A DNA stretch of 8,970 bases from Pseudomonadota bacterium (lineage in GTDB: Bacteria > Myxococcota > Myxococcia > Myxococcales > Myxococcaceae). Positions 1 to 7,712 of the stretch are shown here, one piece after another. The stretch covers positions 1-8,970 of the forward strand of contig JAFADT010000238.1 of NCBI GenBank assembly GCA_023424585.1, given 5' to 3'. Below the pieces are notes generated by a model. That model was not told the DNA's origin. It worked only from the letters and a program-made list of their open reading frames with translations, and searched no databases. The position numbers and the translations under genes are program-made. How positions within the stretch are numbered: the first letter of the stretch is position 1; every line of letters starts with the position of its first letter.

Positions 1-1670
<1,670 letters not shown>

Positions 1671-1674
<4 letters not shown>

Positions 1675-2081
1675 CGAACACCCCGGAAAAACCCAAGCCG
1701 CTCGTACTGGTGGTGGACGACTACCAGGATGCCCGGGAGATGTACGCGGAGTACCTGGAGTTCTCCGGCTTCCGGGTGGCGGAGGCGAAGAACGGCCAGG
1801 AGGCGTTGGACAAGGCGTTCGAGCTGGTGCCGGACGTCATCCTGATGGACCTGTCCCTGCCGGTGATGGACGGCTGGGAGGCGACGCGCCGGCTGAAGAG
1901 CGACGCGCGCACCCAGGGCATCCCGGTGGTGGCGCTCACGGGGCATGCCCTGAAGGGCCACTCGGAGGACGCGAACGAGGCCGGGTGTGACGCGTATGTC
2001 ACCAAGCCGTGCCTGCCGGACGCGTTGGTGGAGCAGGTGAAGAAGATGATCGCCCGGCGCGAGGCGGCATCCCCGCGCTGA
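1671..2081 (+). CDS. Single-domain response regulator (CheY-like receiver)
   Basis: This 136-residue protein is a lone receiver domain with no output domain. It has the acidic pair D16-D17 (VVDDYQD), the phosphoacceptor D60 (ILMDLSLPVMDGWEA, codon 1848-1850), the switch Thr T90 (VALTGHA), aromatic Y109 and the invariant K112 (YVTKP), so it looks fully competent for phosphorylation. The ATG at 1671 overlaps the kinase stop as ATGA. No good SD lies in front, so translational coupling to the kinase is likely. The frame is open further upstream, but that stretch runs antiparallel to nothing useful and simply shadows the kinase; homology begins after this ATG. Being stand-alone, it probably works by protein-protein contact or as a phosphorelay intermediate. 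The adjacent kinase is the obvious partner, by inference from overlap. A link to the downstream GvpL/F protein is only suggested by position. Confidence 0.93.
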
Positions 2082-2095
2082 AGCGGCGTCACTGC

Positions 2096-2103
2096 AAGGA
2101 GGT
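2096..2103 (+). promoter_or_regulatory. Strong Shine-Dalgarno site of the GvpL/F gene
   Basis: AAGGAGGT lies 9 nt before the ATG at 2113 and is close to a perfect anti-SD match. It fixes the start of the GvpL/F gene and contrasts with the weak SD of the receiver gene before it. It sits in the 31-bp spacer after the receiver stop, and no promoter is evident in that spacer, which suggests co-transcription. Confidence 0.75.
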
Positions 2104-2112
2104 GGGCACGTC

Positions 2113-2874
2113 ATGACGGCGAAGACCCAGGCGGAGTCCTCGCGAGAGGGGCGGGCGCACTACCTCTACGGCATCGTGCGAGAAGACACGCGGTGGGAGC
2201 CGGACGTCGCGGGGCTGGGTGAGGCCCCGGTGCGCACGGTGCGCGAGGGCTGCCTCGCGGCGCTGGTGTCGGACGTGGCGGGCCCGAGGGTGGTGCCCAC
2301 GCGGGCGCACCTGCTGATGCACCAGCGCGTGGCGGAGGCCGTGGTGCGCGAGCACACGCTGGTGCCGGTGGCCTTCGGGACGGTGCTGCCCTCGGAGGAG
2401 CGCGTGCGGGAGCTCTTGCACGTGGCGCGCGTGCCGTTGAGCCGGGCGCTGTCCGAGCTGGAGGGCCGCGTGGAGCTGGGGCTGAAGGTGTACTGCCACG
2501 GCGACGCGCTGATGCACAGCCTGCGGGAGGCGAACCCGGAGCTGGCGCGCGGCCCCTCCGAGCTCGAGGAGGACCACGAGGCGCGGCTGGAGGCGGCGCT
2601 GCGCGACCGCACCCGGAAGGACCTGGACGGGCTGAAGGCCGGCCTGCGGACCCTGGCGGAGGCCGTGCACGAGACGCCGCCGCTGGGGGAGCGGATGCTG
2701 CTCAACGCGGCCTTCCTGGTGGACCGCACGCGGGTGGCCGCGTTCGAGGCGCGGCTGCACTCGCTGGTGGCGCGGCTGGACGCGTACACGTTCCGCTTCA
2801 CGGGGCCGTGGCCGGCCTACAGCTTCGTGGACGTGCGGCTGGACGTGGAGCGGGCGGACGCCGCCGCGCCGTGA
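2113..2874 (+). CDS. GvpL/GvpF-family gas vesicle protein
   Basis: This 253-residue protein has the usual length and layout of the GvpL/GvpF family, minor gas vesicle proteins needed for vesicle formation. In haloarchaea and cyanobacteria GvpF/L bind the shell protein GvpA. Visible family marks are HYLYGI near the start (residues 16-21), LVPVAFGTVL (83-92), RVELGLKVYC (120-128), a charged helical stretch (about 145-185, rich in Glu/Arg), LNAAFLVDR (197-205) and FTGPWPAYSFVDVRL at the end (229-243). No signal peptide or membrane segment is seen, so it should be cytoplasmic. The start is fixed by AAGGAGGT 9 nt upstream. It follows the kinase and receiver genes on the same strand with a short gap, so it is probably in their operon. 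No gvpA, gvpN or other vesicle gene is in the window, so whether it takes part in real gas vesicles cannot be told here. F versus L is not decided. Confidence 0.88.
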   Translation: MTAKTQAESSREGRAHYLYGIVREDTRWEPDVAGLGEAPVRTVREGCLAALVSDVAGPRVVPTRAHLLMHQRVAEAVVREHTLVPVAFGTVLPSEERVRELLHVARVPLSRALSELEGRVELGLKVYCHGDALMHSLREANPELARGPSELEEDHEARLEAALRDRTRKDLDGLKAGLRTLAEAVHETPPLGERMLLNAAFLVDRTRVAAFEARLHSLVARLDAYTFRFTGPWPAYSFVDVRLDVERADAAAP

Positions 2875-2888
2875 GCATCAGCGCGGCG
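2862..2888. terminator. GC hairpin over the convergent stop codons (possible bidirectional terminator)
   Basis: CGCCGCGC (2862-2869) is perfectly complementary to GCGCGGCG (2881-2888), giving an 8-bp all-GC stem with an 11-nt loop. The stop codons of both convergent genes (2872-2874 on +, 2878-2880 on -) fall in the loop. No T-run follows on either side, so it is not a textbook intrinsic terminator. It is, however, the only candidate at a junction with just 3 bp between genes. Confidence 0.45.
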
Positions 2889-4098
2889 TGGTGAGCTTCG
2901 CGGCGTCCTCGGCCAGGAGCTCCAGGCCGCCGCCCATGCGGACCCAGCCCGGGGCGAGCTCCGTGCGCGCGTACCATGAGCTGTCCGGCGTCTTCGCCAT
3001 GGAGAGCTCGCCCACGGCCTTGCCGCCGCGCTGGTACTCCACGCGGAAGGCGGGCGTGGGGGCCGGGCCCGGAGGGGCCTCTCCGCGGCCGAGCAGCTCC
3101 ACGGGGGTGAGGCGCCACAGGCGGTCGTGCCAGTTGCGGGCGAACTCGTCCGGGGTGCCGGGGGCGTCCACGGGCGAGAGCTGCACGGCGCCCGGGGGCT
3201 GGCCGTTGGCGATGAAGGCGCGGGAGTGGGTGCCCGTGGAGATGACGACGCGGTCGAAGCCGTCCACGTCGAAGGCGTGCAGCCGGCGGTCCACGAGCCG
3301 GCTGGCCGCGGCCTCCAGGTCCGGCAGCAGGCCGGGCCCGAGGAGGAAGACGTGCCCGTCGGACGTGCGCTGGAGGTAGGGGGCGCCCCAGCCCGACACG
3401 GGGGTGGCGAGGCGGAACGTCCGGGGCGTCCCGTCGAGCGTGAGCGTCAGGCCGCGCTCCGTCTTCGCGAGGCCGACCTCGTCCAGCTTCTGCGGGTCCA
3501 GGACGCCCAGGTCCCGCTGCGCGCGCAGCGGAGCGAAGCGGGAGAACAGCTTGAGCGCCGCGTCGTTGCCGCGCAGCTCCCGGGGCGGAGGCACGGGGGC
3601 AGGACTCTCGGGTGTCCCCGCGTCCGTGGGAGCACTGGCGAGCGCGCCTCCGTCGCTGACCGCCGGATGCGGGCCCGCGTCGGGCGCCGCGCGGGCCAAC
3701 GCCTCCGCATCCCGCGCGGAACGCCCCGCGTCGATGCCCGCATGGGCGAGTGCACCGGCGTTCGTCGCAGGGGCCAGCGCTCCCGCGTCGGGCGCGGCGC
3801 TGCCCGCGTCACCGGAGGCACGGGCCAGGACACCCGCATCCATCGCGGCCTCGGGGGGCGGCTTCGCGGGCTTGCTGCCCAGGCGGACCCAGATGGTGTC
3901 GCGGTCCTGGGGGTCGCGGACCAGCTCCACGAAGCGCGACTCCTCGTCGTACCGGATGCGGTCGAGCGCGCTCGCCGGCGCGTCCTCCACCGTCACCTCA
4001 CCCGGCGCGCGCGAGGGCTCGCGCTGCCACACGAAGAACGCGGCCACCAGGGCCACGCCCGCCAGCACCCCCTGCACCGCCACATCACGCGCCTTCAT
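2878..4098 (-). CDS. Membrane-anchored DUF4340 protein of a Gld-type ABC operon
   Basis: This 406-residue protein begins with a single hydrophobic anchor (residues about 8-24, GVLAGVALVAAFFVW), so most of it probably lies outside the cytoplasm. A short strand-rich part follows (about 34-78, ending in TIWVRLG). Then comes an Asp-Ala-Gly-rich insert (about 86-161) and a Pro-rich stretch. The DUF4340 body follows, with ALKLFSRFAPLRAQRDLG (181-198), DEVGLAKTERGLTLTLDG, YLQRTSDGHVFLL and RLVDRRLHAFDVDGFDRVVIS. DUF4340 proteins are often found next to GldG-like genes; their biochemical role is not known. The ATG at 4098 overlaps the stop of the GldG-like gene (ATGA) and has GGAGGT 5 nt before it. 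An upstream frame extension of 39 codons shadows the preceding gene and lacks such support. It is the last gene of the operon and converges on the GvpL/F gene. Confidence 0.82.
   Translation of the reverse strand: MKARDVAVQGVLAGVALVAAFFVWQREPSRAPGEVTVEDAPASALDRIRYDEESRFVELVRDPQDRDTIWVRLGSKPAKPPPEAAMDAGVLARASGDAGSAAPDAGALAPATNAGALAHAGIDAGRSARDAEALARAAPDAGPHPAVSDGGALASAPTDAGTPESPAPVPPPRELRGNDAALKLFSRFAPLRAQRDLGVLDPQKLDEVGLAKTERGLTLTLDGTPRTFRLATPVSGWGAPYLQRTSDGHVFLLGPGLLPDLEAAASRLVDRRLHAFDVDGFDRVVISTGTHSRAFIANGQPPGAVQLSPVDAPGTPDEFARNWHDRLWRLTPVELLGRGEAPPGPAPTPAFRVEYQRGGKAVGELSMAKTPDSSWYARTELAPGWVRMGGGLELLAEDAAKLTTPR
3616..3843 (-). repeat. Degenerate Asp-Ala-Gly repeat region within the DUF4340 gene
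   Basis: Residues 86-161 of the DUF4340 protein consist of imperfect units built around DAG or a close variant followed by Ala/Leu/Arg/Pro, for example DAGVLARASG, DAGALAPAT, AGALAHAGI, DAEALARAAP and DGGALASAPT, ending in TDAG. Spacing between DAG cores varies from about 7 to 20 residues, so it is a degenerate low-complexity tract rather than an exact tandem array. It is predicted to be flexible and unstructured. Confidence 0.7.
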
Positions 4099-5966
4099 CG
4101 CGCACCTCCCGCCGCCGCGGCACCCCGAGGCGCGCGCCGTCCGCGCCGCCGCGTCACGAAGAAGCCCACCGCCAGCACCGCCACCGGCACCCCGAAGACC
4201 GTCGCGTAGAACCACGCGACGTCCTGCGAGCGCGTGTGCTGCAACGGCACGTCCTCCTCACTGGACGTCACGCCAGAGAGCGCCTCCTCGCCGGAGAGCC
4301 AGCGCAGCGTGTCCACCGCGAGGTACGCGTTGCCCAGGTTGCCCAGGATGCCGTCGCCCAGCGCGTCCGCGTCCGCCATCACCACCGCGCGAGGCGCGGG
4401 CTTCCCCTCCCCCGCCGGCCGCTCCACCGCCACCACCAGCGGCCACGCCTTCACGACCTCGCCCGGCTCGGGCTCGAAGTCGCCGTTGCGGTCCGCGAAC
4501 GTCGCGGCGTGCGCGCGCACGCTCGTGTCCAGCAGCACGCCGGGCACCGGCGGCGTCACCACCTCCAGCGCCGTCGCGCCCGGGAACGCCACCGCGCCCT
4601 GGGAGCCCAGCGCGGACAGCGACGTCACCGACGGGTGCGAGGAGAAGCTCGCCGTGCCCAGGTTGCCCCGGTCGCTCAGCTGACGCGTGGTGCGGAAGAA
4701 CACCCGGTCGTTCGCCAGCGGCACGCGCAGCGACTTGAGCCCCATGGGTTGCAGCAGCGGCTCCAGCGCCGCGCCCTCCGGCTCCAGCGCGATCCACAGC
4801 CGCCCACCGCGCTCCCAGTACTCGCGCAGGGCGGTGGCCTCCTCCGGCAGCAGCTCCCGGGTGGGCCCCAGCACCGCCACCATCGCCGCGTCGGAGGGCA
4901 CCGCCGACCCCAGCCCCTCGGCGGCCGTGAGCGTGCGCACATCCACGTTCTGCGCGCGCAGCAGCTCCTTGAGCTGCGCCACCGACGGGCGGGCCGCCTC
5001 TCCCGGCACGGGCCGCGTGTCCGCGCGCTCCCCGTGGCCTCCCGTGAGGTAGACGACGCGACGGGGCTTCGCCACCGCCAGCAGCCGCCGCTGCACCTCC
5101 GCGTCCAGCCGCTGGAGCTGCCCCCGCGCCCGCTCCGGCTCCAGGCCCAGCGTGAGGATCTCCTTGCGGTCTCCCCGCGCCAGCACCACGGAGCCGTTGC
5201 CGCTGACGCCCAGGGCCCTGGCACGCGCGGGCTCCACGGCCTGGTCCAGCGCCTCCACGCCCAGCTGCGGGCTCTCCGGCTCCAGGTCGCGGAAGTACTG
5301 CCGCGCCGCCTCCCCCACCTCGTTGGCGGGCGGGAAGAAGAGCGTCACTTGCAGGGGCTCGTTGAGGCCGCGCACCAGCTTGCGCGTGGCATCGCCCGGC
5401 TTCGCGGTCCGGAAGTACGACAGGTCCCAGGTCGCGTCCGCCTGCGTGGCCACGTACGTCGCCGCGAACGCGAACACGACGACGAACGCCACGCCCAGGC
5501 CGGAGTACAGCGCGCTGCGCACGCGGCCCGTCTCCGGCACCGGCGCGCGCGCCATCGCCACCAGCGCGGCCTCCACCATCGCCAGCGGAACGAGCGAGCA
5601 CAGCAGCAGCGCCGGGAACAGCACCGCCAGCACCACCGACAGCCGGGGCGCCGAGCGCGCCAGCGGCTCCCCGAGGAGCGCCGTCCCCACGTCCCCCTTC
5701 ACGAAGTAGAGCACCAGCGCGGCCAGCCCCACGACGTACAGCGTGAGCACCCACCGCTCCAGCGCGCGCCGCTCCGAGGGCGCGGAGATCACCCGCACCG
5801 CGCGCCACGCCGTCGCGCCCACCGCCACCGCGGTGCCCAGCGCCGCCAGCGCCACGCGGCCGGAGCCCGCGCCCAGCACCCGCTCCGCGAGGAAGACCGC
5901 CACGAGCCCCGCGACGAACGCCCCCGTCGCGGCCAGTCCCGTTCCGAAAGAGGCCGGCGTGCTCAT
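4095..5966 (-). CDS. GldG-like ABC transporter auxiliary membrane protein
   Basis: This 623-residue protein resembles GldG, the auxiliary component (ABC_transp_aux family) of the ABC system first described for Flavobacterium gliding. Five hydrophobic helices fill the N-terminus (about 8-28, 38-56, 73-90, 111-136, 154-173). A large soluble part of about 400 residues follows, carrying DATRKLVRGLNEPLQVTLFF (193-211) and the family hallmark VVYLTGGHGERAD (304-316). A last helix (586-604) is followed by a basic Arg-rich tail. Typical GldG has one helix at each end, so the N-terminus is enlarged here. The soluble part is probably periplasmic, between helices 5 and 6. The ATG at 5966 overlaps the permease stop by 4 bp and has GGAGGT 4 nt before it; the 63-codon upstream frame extension lies inside the permease gene and was not used. 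It overlaps the DUF4340 gene by 4 bp. The substrate of the system is unknown. Confidence 0.85.
   Translation of the reverse strand: MSTPASFGTGLAATGAFVAGLVAVFLAERVLGAGSGRVALAALGTAVAVGATAWRAVRVISAPSERRALERWVLTLYVVGLAALVLYFVKGDVGTALLGEPLARSAPRLSVVLAVLFPALLLCSLVPLAMVEAALVAMARAPVPETGRVRSALYSGLGVAFVVVFAFAATYVATQADATWDLSYFRTAKPGDATRKLVRGLNEPLQVTLFFPPANEVGEAARQYFRDLEPESPQLGVEALDQAVEPARARALGVSGNGSVVLARGDRKEILTLGLEPERARGQLQRLDAEVQRRLLAVAKPRRVVYLTGGHGERADTRPVPGEAARPSVAQLKELLRAQNVDVRTLTAAEGLGSAVPSDAAMVAVLGPTRELLPEEATALREYWERGGRLWIALEPEGAALEPLLQPMGLKSLRVPLANDRVFFRTTRQLSDRGNLGTASFSSHPSVTSLSALGSQGAVAFPGATALEVVTPPVPGVLLDTSVRAHAATFADRNGDFEPEPGEVVKAWPLVVAVERPAGEGKPAPRAVVMADADALGDGILGNLGNAYLAVDTLRWLSGEEALSGVTSSEEDVPLQHTRSQDVAWFYATVFGVPVAVLAVGFFVTRRRGRRAPRGAAAAGGAR
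4104..4109 (-). promoter_or_regulatory. Shine-Dalgarno site of the DUF4340 gene
   Basis: On the minus strand GGAGGT lies 5 nt before the ATG at 4098, inside the end of the GldG-like gene. It decides this start against the longer open frame. Confidence 0.7.
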
Positions 5967-6685
5967 CGCCACCTCCGCGCTTCCAGCACCCGCGTGGCCG
6001 CGAACAGCGCCACGTAGGTGACCCCCAGGTAGTAGACGACGTCCCGCACGTGGATGAGCCCGGTCTGGAACGGGGGGAAGTGCTGGTTCCACAGCGACAT
6101 CGCGCTGAAGATGTCCGACAGCGGCTGCTCGGTGATGCGCGCCAGCAGCCAGCACAGGATGAGCGCCACCAGCATCACCGCGGAGAAGATGGCCGCGAGC
6201 AGCTGGTTCTTCGCCAGCGACGACCCGAACGTCCCCACCGCCAGCGACGCGCTCCCCAGCAGCAGCAGCCCCAGGTAGCCCGCCGCCACGTGTCCGAAGG
6301 ACACCTTGCCGTTCACCAGCACCAGCAGCGGCATGTAGAGCGTGAGCAGCAGGTACAGCGCCAGGAACGCGAGCCCCGCCAGGAACTTGCCCAGCACGAT
6401 GTCCCGGTCCCGCACCGGCGACGCGTACAGGAGCGGCAGCGTGCCCGTCTGGCGCTCCTCCGCGAGCAGCCGCATGGACACGAGGATGGCGGCCACGATG
6501 GTGAAGCCGCTGGAGTAGTAGAAGAAGCCGGACAGCACCTCCGCGGAGCGCTTGCTCGCGCCGCCCAGGGCGTACGCGTTGAAGAACAGGCCGTTGACCG
6601 CGAGGATGATGGCCAGGATGACGTAGCCGCTGGGCGTGCGCAGGTAGCCGGCCAGCTCGCGGCGCGCAATCAGGAGCGCCTTCAC
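5963..6685 (-). CDS. ABC-2 type permease, GldF-like
   Basis: This 240-residue integral membrane protein has six predicted helices (about 20-40, 51-72, 100-125, 133-152, 161-183, 214-232) and a cytoplasmic N-terminal stretch (MKALLIARRELAGYLRTP) typical of ABC-2 permeases of the GldF type. Between helices 2 and 3 lies the conserved coupling segment EERQTGTLPLLYASPVRDRD followed by IVLGKFLAG (about 76-105), which contacts the ATPase in this family. Length fits GldF (about 240). The start is GTG at 6685, overlapping the ATPase stop as GTGA, with a perfect AGGAGGT 6 nt upstream. It should pair with the ATPase encoded just before it, probably as a homodimeric channel or together with the GldG-like protein. 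The cargo is unknown. The gene ends in an ATGA overlap with the GldG-like gene. Confidence 0.9.
   Translation of the reverse strand: MKALLIARRELAGYLRTPSGYVILAIILAVNGLFFNAYALGGASKRSAEVLSGFFYYSSGFTIVAAILVSMRLLAEERQTGTLPLLYASPVRDRDIVLGKFLAGLAFLALYLLLTLYMPLLVLVNGKVSFGHVAAGYLGLLLLGSASLAVGTFGSSLAKNQLLAAIFSAVMLVALILCWLLARITEQPLSDIFSAMSLWNQHFPPFQTGLIHVRDVVYYLGVTYVALFAATRVLEARRWR
5971..5976 (-). promoter_or_regulatory. Shine-Dalgarno site of the GldG-like gene
   Basis: On the minus strand GGAGGT lies 4 nt before the ATG at 5966, inside the 3' end of the permease gene. The spacing is slightly short. It supports this start over the longer upstream frame. Confidence 0.65.
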
Positions 6686-7605
6686 GCCTTCACCTCCTGC
6701 CCCGTCAGGCGCAGGAACAGCGCCTCCAGCTGTCCCTCGTTCGCGTCCAGCCGCAGCAGCTCCAGGCCCGCGCCCACCACCGCCCGAGCCACCTGGGGCC
6801 GCAGGTCCGGCGCCGCCGCGACCTTCAGGGCCAGCACGCCGCGCTCCCCTTCCCGCGCCTCCACCGCGCCGAAGCCCTGCAAGGCCTCCAGGGCGCGCGC
6901 GCGGTCGCCCCGCACCTCCAGCACGATGGACGGGCCGCCCAGGCTTCGCGACAGCTCCTCTTCGCTGCCCTGCGCCAGCAGCGTGCCCTTGTGGATGATG
7001 AGCAGCCGGTCACACGTCTGGGAGATCTCCGGGAGGATGTGGCTGGACACGAGCACCGTGTGCGCGCCCTTGAGGCCGCGGATGACGTCGCGCATCTCCA
7101 CGATTTGAAGCGGGTCCAGGCCGCTGGTCGGCTCGTCGAGGATGAGCAGCGCGGGCTTGTGCACCAGCGCCTGCGCCAGCCCCACGCGCTGGCGGTAGCC
7201 GTGGCTCAGCGTGGCGATGACGTCGCCGTGCACGTCGCGAAGGCCGGTCTTCTCCTCGGCCTCGCCCACGTGGGACGCGGTGGCCTTCGCCGGCACGTCG
7301 CGCAGGCGGGCGACGTAGGCCAGGTACTCGCCCACGGTCATCTCCTCGTAGACGGGGGGCACGTCCGGCAGGTAGCCGATGCGCTGACGCACCTCGTGGG
7401 ACTGGCTCACCACGTCGTGCCCGTCGATGACGACGCGCCCCGAGGTGGGCAGCAGCACGCAGCCGAGGACCCTGAGCGTCGTCGACTTGCCGGCGCCGTT
7501 GAGGCCCAGGAAGCCGATGACCTCGCCCTGGCCGATGGTGAAGGCCAGGTCCCGGATGGCCGCGTGCTCGCCGTAGAACTTCGTCAACCCTTCGACCTGG
7601 ATCAT
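6682..7605 (-). CDS. ABC transporter ATP-binding protein, GldA-like
   Basis: This 307-residue ATPase powers the exporter formed with the permease and GldG-like protein downstream. Motifs in order are Walker A GLNGAGKST (34-42), signature LSHGYRQRVGLAQAL (133-147; LSxGYRQR is common in GldA-type ATPases in place of LSGGQ), Walker B LLILDEP (153-159), D-loop SGLDP (161-165) and the switch His H189 (VSSHI). At the Q-loop position the sequence reads GYLPD (77-81), with Asp where most ABC ATPases have Gln; GldA-like proteins often have an acidic residue here. About 85 residues after the nucleotide-binding domain (from about 225) form a small C-terminal domain usual in this family. The ATG at 7605 is preceded by GAGGAG at 5 nt. 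The frame stays open far upstream, but that part runs through the intergenic gap and antisense to the SDR gene. It is the first gene of the operon. Confidence 0.93.
   Translation of the reverse strand: MIQVEGLTKFYGEHAAIRDLAFTIGQGEVIGFLGLNGAGKSTTLRVLGCVLLPTSGRVVIDGHDVVSQSHEVRQRIGYLPDVPPVYEEMTVGEYLAYVARLRDVPAKATASHVGEAEEKTGLRDVHGDVIATLSHGYRQRVGLAQALVHKPALLILDEPTSGLDPLQIVEMRDVIRGLKGAHTVLVSSHILPEISQTCDRLLIIHKGTLLAQGSEEELSRSLGGPSIVLEVRGDRARALEALQGFGAVEAREGERGVLALKVAAAPDLRPQVARAVVGAGLELLRLDANEGQLEALFLRLTGQEVKA
6692..6698 (-). promoter_or_regulatory. Shine-Dalgarno site of the GldF-like permease gene
   Basis: On the minus strand AGGAGGT, a perfect anti-SD match, lies 6 nt before the GTG at 6685, within the last codons of the ATPase gene. 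It decides the GTG start. Confidence 0.75.
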
Positions 7606-7610
7606 CAAGA

Positions 7611-7625
7611 CTCCTCGAAGCGAGG
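7611..7625 (-). promoter_or_regulatory. SD of the ATPase gene, overlapped by a small hairpin
   Basis: On the minus strand GAGGAG (7616-7611) lies 5 nt before the ATG at 7605. CCTCG (7625-7621) can pair with CGAGG (7617-7613) over a 3-nt loop, which would cover four of the six SD bases. The stem is only 5 bp and may be chance in this GC-rich sequence. Confidence 0.45.
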
Positions 7626-7638
7626 GGGAAGCGGCGCA

Positions 7639-7667
7639 CTTCTGTCGCCCCTCCCGAGGAGTGTCAA
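7639..7667 (-). promoter_or_regulatory. Candidate sigma-70 type promoter of the ABC operon
   Basis: On the minus strand a perfect TTGACA (7667-7662) is followed after 17 nt by CAGAAG (7644-7639), a weak -10 (3 of 6 to TATAAT). It lies in the only gap upstream of the ATPase gene and is well placed for a leader of about 25-30 nt. The -35 is convincing and the -10 is not. Confidence 0.4.
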
Positions 7668-7672
7668 GCACC

Positions 7673-7704
7673 GGGCGCGCCGCATGGGACGACAGGCGCC
7701 GCCC
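7673..7704 (-). terminator. Hairpin just after the SDR gene, possible terminator
   Basis: GGGCGCGCC (7673-7681) pairs with GGCGCCGCCC (7695-7704) with one bulged C (7699) over a 13-nt loop, a 9-bp GC-rich stem. It starts 8 nt after the SDR stop codon on the minus strand. No clear U-run follows, only TGCTT before the -35 box. It may end SDR transcripts before the ABC operon promoter. Confidence 0.4.
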
Positions 7705-7712
7705 CAACGGAC

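Noticed and set aside
2113..2874. A complete gas vesicle cluster
   Set aside because: Only one GvpL/F gene is present. No gvpA-like shell gene or other gvp gene is found in the window, so vesicle formation cannot be claimed.
4258..5808. Second minus-strand frame of about 516 codons within the GldG-like gene
   Set aside because: The product is mostly Gly and Ala, a typical third-frame artefact of GC-rich codons, with no recognisable motif.
3750..6017. Long + strand open frame of about 755 codons opposite the GldG-like and DUF4340 genes
   Set aside because: Its product is almost all Arg, His, Pro, Ala and Gln with no domain, as expected antisense to GC-rich coding sequence. The minus-strand genes have clear families, SD sites and overlaps.
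5967..6155. N-terminal extension of the GldG-like protein by 63 residues
   Set aside because: The added residues shadow the permease gene and are Arg/His/Ala-rich. The ATG at 5966 has GGAGGT and an ATGA overlap, and a hydrophobic helix begins right after it.
7674..7681. GGCGCGCC perfect palindrome as an operator
   Set aside because: An 8-bp GC palindrome is common by chance at this base composition, and it is better explained as one arm of the hairpin after the SDR gene.
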